A stretch of DNA of 64,000 nt from positions 124,001 to 188,000 of the forward strand of contig NZ_VFPA01000007.1 in the NCBI RefSeq assembly GCF_006716445.1, in the 5' to 3' direction. The translations under genes and the position numbers were made by a program. This DNA is from Pseudonocardia kunmingensis (lineage in GTDB: Bacteria > Actinomycetota > Actinomycetes > Mycobacteriales > Pseudonocardiaceae). Below the pieces are notes generated by a model. It ran no database searches. It saw only the letters and a program-made list of their open reading frames with translations, and had not been told where the DNA came from. This document shows, piece after piece, positions 35,061 through 43,811 of the stretch (positions are counted from its first letter, which is position 1; every line of letters starts with the position of its first letter).

Positions 35061-35458
35061 TGGAGGTGCCGGGAATCGAACCCGGGTCCTCCGTCGCTTC
35101 ACAAGGGCTTCTCCGTGCGCAGTCCGCTGTGCCTCTACTCGGATCCACCGGTCACGCGGACGAGCCGGTGTGACGATCCCAGTCGCTGTCTGATGTCCCT
35201 GCCCGCCCCGCGACCGGGCGGACAGGTGAGTCCCCTAGCTGATGCCGGGATCCGGGTCGGGAACGCACCCGGGCCGACAGCTCCTCAGTGGATCAGGCAG
35301 CGAGCGCGAAGTCAGACTTCACGCCGGTGGCCTGAGCCGGAGCAGTGCGCGTATTAGCGGCACTTGTTGTTTTGCGACGTATGGTTAACGAGATCATCGT
35401 CGCCTTCCTCGGCACGCTTCCCCTTGATCAACATCCGGAGTCGAGACCGTTCACCCCC
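35061..35458 (-). ncRNA. ssrA: transfer-messenger RNA (tmRNA)
   Basis: The reverse strand begins GGGGGTG AACGGTCTCGACT (35458 downward), the typical tmRNA 5' end, and finishes with a T arm (CCGGGTTCGATTCCCGG) and CACCTCCA, which pairs with the 5' end over 7 bp with one G-U. Length is about 398 nt and CCA is not encoded. The tag reading frame ends SDFALAA followed by TGA; its start is most likely GCT AAT ACG (ANTRT...), giving about 21 residues, longer than most known actinobacterial tags. It rescues stalled ribosomes with SmpB. Confidence 0.93.
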
Positions 35459-35546
35459 TTCGACGCCCGGCTGCCCGGGCGTCCGCACAGTTTAACGCGT
35501 GGGCCCCTCGAGTTCATCCCGGTTACCCGGCCGGGGTCCGACGCGG

Positions 35547-36635
35547 TCAGCCGTTGCGGTGCAGGAAGCGGTCGGCGAGGGCCCGCACCGGTCCGACGTG
35601 CTCGTTCTCACGATCGTGCTCGCCCGTGCGCTGCGACGGCATCGGCGACTGCGGGGCGCCGTCGCCGGTGGCGCCGGGCTCGCCCTGCCCCGGCGCGCCG
35701 GACGTGCCCTGCTCCGTCGCGGGCGGCGCGGAGCCCGCGTGTCCACGGCCGTCACCGCTGCCCGGGCCGGCAGCCGCCGCACCGGTACCGACGGCTCCGC
35801 TGCCCCGGGGCGGGGTGGCGGCGTCGGCGTCCACCGGCGCGCCCCCTGGCGTCCCGACGCCCGCGGGCCGGTCGTGCCCGGGGCCGGCAGTCATCGGACC
35901 GGCGGCCGCGGCCGGGCCGGTGTGGCGCGGACCGTGCTCCGCGGGGGCTTCGCCGCCCGACGCCGTCGGACCGTGCCACCCGGAGCCCGCCGCGGCGGCA
36001 GTGTGGTGATCGGTCCTGGGGGTGCCGTCGCCTGCCTGGTGGCGGCCCTGCGGGGAGTCGGTCCGGCCACCGGCGATCCGGAGGTCGTCGGTGCGGCCTG
36101 CCGGGTCGTCTCCGGAGCTCGCAGCGTGCGCTTCCTGGTGGCGACCGGCGCCGGGGGCGGTACCGACGTCGTGGCGGCCGCGCTGGTCGTGGCCCGCGCC
36201 GTCGCGGCCGTCGCCGGAGCGCTGGTCCCCCACCCGCATCCGGTCGGTGCGCGCGGCGGGGTCGGTGTCGTGGCGGGCGTCCTGGCGGTTGTCGTGCTGG
36301 CCGTCGTGGTCGGCGTCGCGCCTGCTGCGGGAGTCCGGGTCGACGCGGTCGGCGGCCGCGGCACGGGCCTCGGCGACCTCCCGGTCCTGCTGGGCCCGCG
36401 CGGCCTGTTCACGCGCCTGCGCCTGCTCGTGCTCGGCCCGGGCGGCGCGCTCGGCGGACTCCGCCTCCCGGCGCTGGGCGCTGGCGTTGCGGATCTCCGC
36501 CTCGTGCCGGTGCTCGGCGGCCTCGAGGCGGTGCTGCTCCTGTCGGCGCTGCCTGGCGCGCACGGCGAGGAACCCGGCCGCGGCGATCACGGCGAGCACG
36601 ACCAGCACGATGACGACTGTCAGCCCGATGTCCAT
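35547..36635 (-). CDS. membrane-anchored, coiled and disordered protein of unknown function
   Basis: 362 residues: one N-terminal helix (VVIVLVVLAVIAAAGFLAV, residues 6-24), a charged coiled-coil-like stretch rich in Ala, Glu, Arg and Gln (about 28-95), then over 200 residues of low-complexity Gly/Pro/Ala/His/Asp sequence with a short conserved-looking C terminus (VGPVRALADRFLHRNG). The tail is predicted to be unstructured and may be outside or inside the cell. It lies between the amidohydrolase gene and ssrA on the same strand. ATG 36635 is the only start in front of the helix. Function unknown. Confidence 0.65.
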   Translation of the reverse strand: MDIGLTVVIVLVVLAVIAAAGFLAVRARQRRQEQHRLEAAEHRHEAEIRNASAQRREAESAERAARAEHEQAQAREQAARAQQDREVAEARAAAADRVDPDSRSRRDADHDGQHDNRQDARHDTDPAARTDRMRVGDQRSGDGRDGAGHDQRGRHDVGTAPGAGRHQEAHAASSGDDPAGRTDDLRIAGGRTDSPQGRHQAGDGTPRTDHHTAAAAGSGWHGPTASGGEAPAEHGPRHTGPAAAAGPMTAGPGHDRPAGVGTPGGAPVDADAATPPRGSGAVGTGAAAAGPGSGDGRGHAGSAPPATEQGTSGAPGQGEPGATGDGAPQSPMPSQRTGEHDRENEHVGPVRALADRFLHRNG

Positions 36636-36676
36636 CCCCGGGCGTACCCAGCACGCAAGGTCGACAATCGGGCTGG

Positions 36677-37582
36677 TCAGAGCCGCAGGAGCCGTGTGGG
36701 GGCGGTGTGCAGGGCCGATCGGAGGAACTCCGGCCCGAGCCGCGGCTCGTCGGCCGCCCACTCCGCAACCGCGCGCACCTGCTCCGCGTAGGGGTAGGGG
36801 ATGTTCGGGAAGTCGGACCCGAAGACCACGCGCTCGGCCACCTCGACCAGCCGCGTGGGCCAGTCGGGAGGCAGGGGCGCGAACTTCTGGCTGAACGCGG
36901 GGCCGACCATCGTGGTGTCCAGGTGCACGCCCTCGAAGCGGTGCACGAGGTCGAGGGCGTCTCCGTAGTCGGGCATGCCCGCGTGGGCGAGCACCACGCG
37001 CAGCCGGGGGTGTTCGGCGAGGACGGCTCCGAACACGTCGAGCCCGGTGTGCGCGCCGGGGATCGGCCCGTGCCCGCAGTGCACGACGACGGGCACACCG
37101 GCGTCGGCCAGCAGGCCCCACGCCGGGCGCAGCAGCGGGTCCCGCGGGTCGAACCGCCCCACCTGGACGTGCACCTTCACCACCCGGGCCCCGGCCTCGA
37201 CCGCGGCGCCGAGGTACTCGGCGACGTCGGGTTCGGGGTAGAGCGTGGCGGTCGGTACGGCCTCCGGGGTGATCGCGGCGAAGCCGGTGACCCACTCGGT
37301 GAGCCAGCGCGCCATGCCCGGCTTGTGCGGGTAGACCAGCGGCGCGAACGCCCGCACGCCGAGCCGCCGCAGCGTGGCGACCCGCTCCGGCTCGGGCGTG
37401 CGGTACTGGATGGGCCACTCCATGCCGTAGTGCGTGCGCGCCTGGTCGAAGTAGGCCCACACCTTGCGCAGCACCGGCTCGGGCAGGAAGTGCACGTGCA
37501 CGTCGACGATGCCGGGCACGCCGAGCTCGGCGAGGAAGCGCGGGAGGTCGTCGTCGGACTCCGGAGGCGCGGGCACCGTCAC
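36677..37582 (-). CDS. amidohydrolase-family (decarboxylase-like) metalloenzyme
   Basis: 301 residues with the Amidohydro_2 pattern: VDVHVHFLP (first His-x-His), VKVHVQVG, VVVHCGHGP (third His), VVLAHAGMPDYGD (fourth His) and VVFGSDFPNIPYPY (metal Asp near 263). This group includes ACMSD- and 2,3-dihydroxybenzoate-decarboxylase-like enzymes acting on aromatic or lactone compounds; substrate unknown. The GTG at 37582 overlaps the smpB stop by 4 nt (GTGA), so it is coupled to ribosome-rescue functions by transcription only. Confidence 0.87.
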   Translation of the reverse strand: MTVPAPPESDDDLPRFLAELGVPGIVDVHVHFLPEPVLRKVWAYFDQARTHYGMEWPIQYRTPEPERVATLRRLGVRAFAPLVYPHKPGMARWLTEWVTGFAAITPEAVPTATLYPEPDVAEYLGAAVEAGARVVKVHVQVGRFDPRDPLLRPAWGLLADAGVPVVVHCGHGPIPGAHTGLDVFGAVLAEHPRLRVVLAHAGMPDYGDALDLVHRFEGVHLDTTMVGPAFSQKFAPLPPDWPTRLVEVAERVVFGSDFPNIPYPYAEQVRAVAEWAADEPRLGPEFLRSALHTAPTRLLRL

Positions 37583-38064
37583 CGCAGCTCCCGGGCCCGG
37601 CCCTTCGCGGCGCGCCCGTACGCCCGCTGGATCTCCCGGTCCGCGTCGCGCTTGGCGAGGTCGGAGCGCTTGTCGTAGTCGCGCTTGCCGCGGGCGAGCG
37701 CGAGCTCGAGCTTGACCTTGCCGTCGTTGAAGTACAGCGAGAGCGGCACCAGCGTGAGCCCGCCCTCGCGGGTCTTGCCGATCAACCGCTCGATCTCCTC
37801 GCGGTGCAGCAGCAGCTTGCGGGTGCGCCGGGGCTCGTGGTTGGTCCAGCTGCCCCGCACGTACTCCGGGATGTGCAGGCCGCGCAGGAACACCTCGCCG
37901 TCGTCGATCGTGGCGAAGGAGTCGACGAGGGACGCGCGGCCCAGCCGCAGGCTCTTCACCTCGGTGCCCATCAACGCGACACCCGCCTCGTAGGTGTCGA
38001 GGATGCTGTAGTCGTGTCGCGCCCTGCGGTTCTGCGCGATCACTTTGCGGCCGCTCTCCTTCAC
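37579..38064 (-). CDS. smpB: SsrA-binding protein SmpB
   Basis: 161 residues with the family's full set: NRRARHDYSILDTYEAGVALMGTEVKSLRLGRASL near the start, DGEVFLRGLHIPEY, LLLHREEIERLIGK, and the basic C-terminal tail DYDKRSDLAKRDADREIQRA that enters the ribosomal mRNA channel. It binds tmRNA and delivers it to stalled ribosomes. GTG 38064 is 6 nt beyond a minus-strand TAGGCT (plus 38071-38076) with no Shine-Dalgarno, so it appears to have its own leaderless promoter downstream of ftsX. Confidence 0.98.
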   Translation of the reverse strand: MKESGRKVIAQNRRARHDYSILDTYEAGVALMGTEVKSLRLGRASLVDSFATIDDGEVFLRGLHIPEYVRGSWTNHEPRRTRKLLLHREEIERLIGKTREGGLTLVPLSLYFNDGKVKLELALARGKRDYDKRSDLAKRDADREIQRAYGRAAKGRARELR

Positions 38065-38104
38065 CGGTCCAGCCTACGCGGACCGGCGACGCCGAGCCCT
38101 CCGG

Positions 38105-39007
38105 TTACAGGCGCACGTACAGCCGCAGCGTCACGTACCCGGTGACCGCCGCGATCCCGCCGCCGATCATCACCAGGATCGGCGAGACCCACACGATGTC
38201 GGCCACCTCCACGGGCGGCACCACGCCGTTGGCCACGATCCCCGACAGCAGCTGGTCGATGAACAGGAACTTCCCGGCCACCAGCCCGGCCACCGCGATC
38301 AGGGCCCCGACCACGCCGGTGACCACCGCCTCGATGAGGAAGGGCAGCTGCGTGTACCAGCGGGTGGCGCCGACGAGGCGCATGACGCCCACCTCGGTGC
38401 GGCGGGTGAACGCCGAGACCTGCACGGTGTTGGAGATCAGCAGGACGGCCGCGATGGCCTGCACGACGGCCAGCGCGAACGTCACGTTCCGGATGCTGCC
38501 GATCATGTCGAACAGCTTGGCCACGACCTCGCGCTGGTCGAGCACGTTGCGCACGCCGACCTGGTCGGTCATCGCGGCGCGCACGGCGTCGGCGCCGCTG
38601 GTCTGGTCGGCGAGCCGCACGCGCAGCGTGGCCGGCAGCGACTGCGGGCGCGCCACGTCGGCGAGCGCCTGCCCCGCGAAGAGCTCCTGGAAGTGCTCGT
38701 AGGCCTCCTGCTGGCTCTGGAACCGCACCGACTCCACCAGCGGCGAGTTCTCCAGCGTCTCCCGCAGGTCGCTGCAGATCGGCTGGCTGCAGTCGGTGTC
38801 GGCGGCCGAGACGTCGGCCGTCAGCGTCACCTGCACCTCGAAGCGGTCGCTGTAGAGCTGCTCGGTGCGGTCGATCGTGCGGACGGCCAGCAGCCCGGTG
38901 CCGACGAGCCCGAGCGAGATCGCGGTGGTCAGGACCATCGCGATCGTCATGGTGACGTTGCGGCGGAGGCCGGTGACGACCTCCCGGGCGACGAAGTCGG
39001 TGCGCAT
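38105..39007 (-). CDS. ftsX: cell division protein FtsX
   Basis: 300 residues with four helices: one N-terminal (MTIAMVLTTAISLGLVGTGLL), a large extracytoplasmic domain with a Cys pair (DTDCSQPICSD, near 95-105), then three C-terminal helices with the VGATRWYTQLPFLIEA motif. Together with FtsE it forms the ABC-type complex that activates peptidoglycan hydrolases at the septum; the extracytoplasmic loop in actinobacteria contacts RipC-like hydrolases. It starts at ATG 39007, 4 bp after ftsE. Confidence 0.97.
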   Translation of the reverse strand: MRTDFVAREVVTGLRRNVTMTIAMVLTTAISLGLVGTGLLAVRTIDRTEQLYSDRFEVQVTLTADVSAADTDCSQPICSDLRETLENSPLVESVRFQSQQEAYEHFQELFAGQALADVARPQSLPATLRVRLADQTSGADAVRAAMTDQVGVRNVLDQREVVAKLFDMIGSIRNVTFALAVVQAIAAVLLISNTVQVSAFTRRTEVGVMRLVGATRWYTQLPFLIEAVVTGVVGALIAVAGLVAGKFLFIDQLLSGIVANGVVPPVEVADIVWVSPILVMIGGGIAAVTGYVTLRLYVRL

Positions 39008-39011
39008 GCGC

Positions 39012-39701
39012 CTACCGCCCCACGCCGTAGACGCCGCGCGCGTCGTCGCGGACGACGGCGCCGAGGTCGAGCTCGACGACCCGGCGGCGCATCGAGTCGA
39101 CGATCGAGTGGTCGTGCGTGGCCATCAGCACCGTGGTACCCGTCCGGTTGATCCGCTCCAGGAGCAGCATGATGTCCTGGCTGGTGTCGGGGTCCAGGTT
39201 CCCGGTGGGCTCGTCGGCCAGCAGCACCTGCGGCCGGTTCACGAACGCCCGCGCGATCGCGACGCGCTGCTGCTCACCGCCGGACAGCTCGTGCGGCATC
39301 CGGTCGGCCTTGCCGGTGAGGCCCACCAGGTCCAGGACCTCCGGCACGACCTTGCGCACCGTCGACTGCGACTTGCCGATCACCTCGAGGGCGAACGCGA
39401 CGTTGCCGCCGACCGTCTTGTTGGACAGCAGCCGGAAGTCCTGGAACACGCACCCGATGCGCTGGCGCAGCTTCGGCACCCGCCGTCGCGGCAGCTTCGC
39501 GACGTTCATGTCCGAGACGTAGATGTTGCCCTTGGTGGGCACGTCCTCGCGCAGCAGGAGCCGCAGGAACGTCGACTTCCCCGAGCCGGAGGGGCCGATG
39601 AGGAAGACGAACTCGCCCTTCTCGACCGACATCGAGACCCGGTCGAGCGCCGGGCGCGTCGAGGTCTTGTAGAGCTTGGTGACGCGTTCCAGGCGGATCA
39701 C
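39012..39701 (-). CDS. ftsE: cell division ATP-binding protein FtsE
   Basis: 229 residues, a single ABC domain: Walker A GPSGSGKST (near 37-45), Q loop VFQDFRLL, signature LSGGEQQRVAIARA, Walker B VLLADEPTGNLD and the His switch ATHDHS. It pairs with FtsX at the divisome. The start is GTG 39701; TAACCT lies 8 nt upstream on the minus strand, possibly a leaderless promoter. Located between prfB and ftsX as in most actinobacteria. Confidence 0.98.
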   Translation of the reverse strand: MIRLERVTKLYKTSTRPALDRVSMSVEKGEFVFLIGPSGSGKSTFLRLLLREDVPTKGNIYVSDMNVAKLPRRRVPKLRQRIGCVFQDFRLLSNKTVGGNVAFALEVIGKSQSTVRKVVPEVLDLVGLTGKADRMPHELSGGEQQRVAIARAFVNRPQVLLADEPTGNLDPDTSQDIMLLLERINRTGTTVLMATHDHSIVDSMRRRVVELDLGAVVRDDARGVYGVGR

Positions 39702-39759
39702 GACGCGTGAGGTTACCGGCGGGTGCGGTCGACCCCGGCACCCGACCCGCCCCGAGCGG

Positions 39760-40866
<1,107 letters not shown>

Positions 40867-41049
40867 AACGCTCCAGGCTACGCGTTGGTGCGGTGGCCGC
40901 GGACGTTGCCGGGGTGATCGCGGGATCCAGGCGGCGGCTGGCAAGGCGCGGCCCGACGTCACTACCGGGCGTAATGCCGAGGGCCGCAACGCCGCCAGGC
41001 GTCGCCTGGGCCCGCGAGGACCCGGTCAACGTCCGTGGCCACCGCACTA

Positions 41050-41562
41050 CTACTCCGGGATGGCGTCGAGGAGCTTGAGCACGGCCCGTACGTGCGCGAC
41101 CGCGAAGTCCGCCACGGCCTTGCGGTACGGGTCCCGCTCGCCGCGCGCGGCGGCCCGGGTGGCGGCGAGCCGGGCGGTGTAGGCCTCGCGGCCGGCCGCC
41201 ACCAGCTCGGCGCGCTGCGCGGCGCTCAACCGCCCGGCGTGCAGCAGCCGCAGCACCAGTGGGCTGCGCAGCGGATCGGCCGCGGGGCCCGAGCGGAGCC
41301 ACCGGCTGAACGCCCGCCGCCCCGCCGACGTGAGGACGTAGGTCCGGGCAGCGCGCGGGCCCGGTCGGCCCGGCTCCAGCAACCCGGCGGACAGGAGCGC
41401 GGGCAGCTCCCGGTAGACCTGGCTGCGCGTCACGGAGAAGAAGGCCCCGAACCGGTCCCCGGCCGCCGTCACGAGCTGGCTGCCCGACATCGGCCCCTCG
41501 TGGAGCAGGCCCAGCAGCGCGGCCGCGGTGGCGTTCACGGCAGGTGTTCGCGGCGCCGGCAT
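41050..41562 (-). CDS. PadR-family transcriptional regulator
   Basis: 170 residues: ALLGLLHEGPMSGSQLVTAAGDRFGAFFSVTRSQVYRELPALLSAGLLE is the PadR winged helix, with the basic wing (GPRAARTYVLTSAGRRAF) and a C-terminal helical dimerisation domain (about 95-170). Some PadR proteins sense phenolic acids or antibiotics and repress efflux genes. ATG 41562 lies 6 nt from a weak minus-strand CACCGT. It is divergent from the peptide ABC operon at 41848, a candidate target. Confidence 0.85.
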   Translation of the reverse strand: MPAPRTPAVNATAAALLGLLHEGPMSGSQLVTAAGDRFGAFFSVTRSQVYRELPALLSAGLLEPGRPGPRAARTYVLTSAGRRAFSRWLRSGPAADPLRSPLVLRLLHAGRLSAAQRAELVAAGREAYTARLAATRAAARGERDPYRKAVADFAVAHVRAVLKLLDAIPE

Positions 41563-41847
41563 CCGCCCACGGTGCCATCCGGCGCACGAGCGCGCAGAGC
41601 ACGGGCCGGACGCGGCACCCGGTGACCATCCCGGCCTCGCGGAGCGGGTGAGACCGCCACGAGCCGTGACGAACCCGGCGACGATCGCGTGGAGCCGTGA
41701 CACGAGTGGCGTCCACGGCCTCTGACTTCACACGCATCACACAGATCGGCGCCCAAGGTACCGCGCAACAGCCCGGCGGGCCCACCGGTTTTCGCCCGGC
41801 TGGAACGGAGACCCGGCGAGACCTGCCGGTGCAGGCGAGGAGATCAC

Positions 41848-42825
41848 GTGGCCCGCTTCCTGGTGCGCCGGCTCGTCAACTACGTGGTCCTCCTCCTCGT
41901 CGCCACGTTCCTGACCTTCAGCCTCGCCTCGCTGACCTTCAACCCGCTCGCCCCGCTCACCGAGCGCAACCCGCCGGTCCCGGCCGAGGTCATCGAGGCC
42001 AAGCGCGCCGAACTGCGGCTGGACGAGCCGATCCCGCAGCGGTTCGCCCTCTGGATGGCCGACGCGGTGCGAGGCGACTTCGGCACCACCGTCACCGGCA
42101 CCCCGATCGCCGACCAGCTCGTCAGCCGGGCCGGGGTGAGCCTGCGGCTCTTCCTGGTCGGCACGGTGCTCGGCGTCGTGATCGGCGTGGTCGTCGGGGT
42201 CGCGGGAGCCGTACGGCAGTACCGGCTCGGCGACTACGCGGCCACCATCTTCTCCTTCGTCATCCTGTCGATACCGGTGTTCGTGCTGGCGCAGCTGCTC
42301 AAGTTCGGCGGCCTGCAGCTGAACGAGGCGGCCGGCACCACGGTCCTCTACTTCCAGGGCGAGGTCACGCCGAGCTTCCAGGGCAGCGCGATGGCAGAAC
42401 TGGTCGACCGCCTGCAGCACCTCGTGCTGCCCACGCTCGCCATCGCGCTGTCGCAGATCGCGCTGTACAGCCGCTACCAGCGCAACGCCATGCTCGACGT
42501 GCTGGGAAGCGACTTCCTCCGCACCGCCCAGGCCAAGGGGCTGACGCGGCGCCGGGCGTTGTTCAAGCACGGGCTGCGCACGGCCCTCATCCCGATGGCC
42601 ACGCTCTTCGCCTTCGGGTTCGGGCTGCTCATCACCGGTGGTGTCTTCACCGAAAGGATCTTCGGCTGGTTCGGGATGGGTGACTGGTTCGTCTACGGGG
42701 TCCAGCAGAACGACACCAACATCGTCGCGACCGTGACGCTGTTCGTCGCGGTGCTGATCCTCGTGTCCGGCTGGCTGTCCGACCTGCTCTACGCCGCGCT
42801 CGATCCTCGCGTCAGGATCGGGTGA
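41848..42825 (+). CDS. oligopeptide ABC transporter permease (DppB/OppB type)
   Basis: 325 residues with six helices and the BPD_transp_1 EAA-type loop (SRYQRNAMLDVLGSDFLRTAQAKGLTRRRALFKHGLRTALIP, about 210-252). The N-terminal FLVRRLVNYVVLLLVATFLTFSL helix is family-typical. GTG 41848 has GAGGAG upstream. First gene of a five-gene operon, overlapping the next by GTGA. Confidence 0.94.
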   Translation: MARFLVRRLVNYVVLLLVATFLTFSLASLTFNPLAPLTERNPPVPAEVIEAKRAELRLDEPIPQRFALWMADAVRGDFGTTVTGTPIADQLVSRAGVSLRLFLVGTVLGVVIGVVVGVAGAVRQYRLGDYAATIFSFVILSIPVFVLAQLLKFGGLQLNEAAGTTVLYFQGEVTPSFQGSAMAELVDRLQHLVLPTLAIALSQIALYSRYQRNAMLDVLGSDFLRTAQAKGLTRRRALFKHGLRTALIPMATLFAFGFGLLITGGVFTERIFGWFGMGDWFVYGVQQNDTNIVATVTLFVAVLILVSGWLSDLLYAALDPRVRIG

Positions 42826-43811
42826 GCATGGCCACCTCCTCGATCGGCACGGGCGCCTCGCCCGTCGGCGCTCCGGTCACGGCCGGACCCGGGGGCTCCG
42901 GGAACACCGCTTCCCGGCGCCGGTTGGTGGCCCGCCGGTTCGCGCGGAACGGGTTCGCGGTCGCCGGGCTGGCCACGATCGTCCTGCTGTTCGCGATGGC
43001 GTACCTCGGCCCGCTGCTGACGCCGTGGGACTACGACGAGATCGACTACGCCGCGTTCCTGCAACCGCCGTCGCCCGAGCACTGGTTCGGCACGACGCAG
43101 ATCGGCAACGACGTCTTCGCGCAGACCATGCGCGGGCTGCAGAAGTCGCTCGTCATCGGGCTGCTGGTCGGCCTGATCTCCACGGCCGTCGCCGCGGTGG
43201 TCGGTGCCGCGGCCGGGTACTTCGGGGGGTGGGTCGACCGCTCGCTGATGTGGGTCGTCGACCTCCTGCTCGCCCTCCCCGCGTTCCTCGTGATCGCGAT
43301 CCTCTCGCCGTCGTTCCACGGGGAGACCTGGCTCGTCTTCGTGGTGCTGCTGGCCGCGTTCGCCTGGATGATCACGGCTCGGATCGTGCGGGGCATGACG
43401 CTGTCGCTGCGGGAGCGCGAGTTCGTCAAGGCCGCCCGCTTCATGGGCGTCCCGCCGTGGCGGATCATCTTCCGGCACATCGTGCCGAACATGTCGTCCC
43501 TGCTGATCATCGACGCCACGATCACCGTTGGGACGGCGATCCTGTCCGAGACCGGCCTGTCGTTCTTCGGCTTCGGGGTGCAGCCGCCCGACGTGTCCCT
43601 CGGCACGCTCATCGCGGCCGGCACCGACTCCGCCCTCACCTACCCGTGGCTCTTCCTCTTCTCCGCGGGCTTCCTCGTGATCGCCGTCCTCGCCGTCAAC
43701 CTCGTCGGGGACGGGCTGCGCGACGCGCTCGACCCCGGCTCCCGGCGCGGCAGACGGTCCGAGCCCGAGCGGAAGAGGAAGGCGGCCCGGAAGGCGGAGG
43801 GCGGCGCGTGA
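42822..43811 (+). CDS. oligopeptide ABC transporter permease (DppC/OppC type)
   Basis: 329 residues with six helices and the EAA-type loop (SLREREFVKAARFMGVPPWRIIFRHIVPN, about 195-225). The first 45 residues are a Ser/Gly/Pro/Ala-rich cytoplasmic lead. GTG 42822 overlaps the DppB stop by 4 nt; ATG 42828 is a possible alternative start. The C terminus is basic (SRRGRRSEPERKRKAARKAE). Confidence 0.94.
   Translation: MSMATSSIGTGASPVGAPVTAGPGGSGNTASRRRLVARRFARNGFAVAGLATIVLLFAMAYLGPLLTPWDYDEIDYAAFLQPPSPEHWFGTTQIGNDVFAQTMRGLQKSLVIGLLVGLISTAVAAVVGAAAGYFGGWVDRSLMWVVDLLLALPAFLVIAILSPSFHGETWLVFVVLLAAFAWMITARIVRGMTLSLREREFVKAARFMGVPPWRIIFRHIVPNMSSLLIIDATITVGTAILSETGLSFFGFGVQPPDVSLGTLIAAGTDSALTYPWLFLFSAGFLVIAVLAVNLVGDGLRDALDPGSRRGRRSEPERKRKAARKAEGGA

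Noticed and set aside
34668..35193. Repeat-rich reading frames between the VOC gene and tmRNA
   Set aside because: They arise because the 114-bp repeat period is divisible by three; both strands are open, there is no convincing start, and part lies inside tmRNA.
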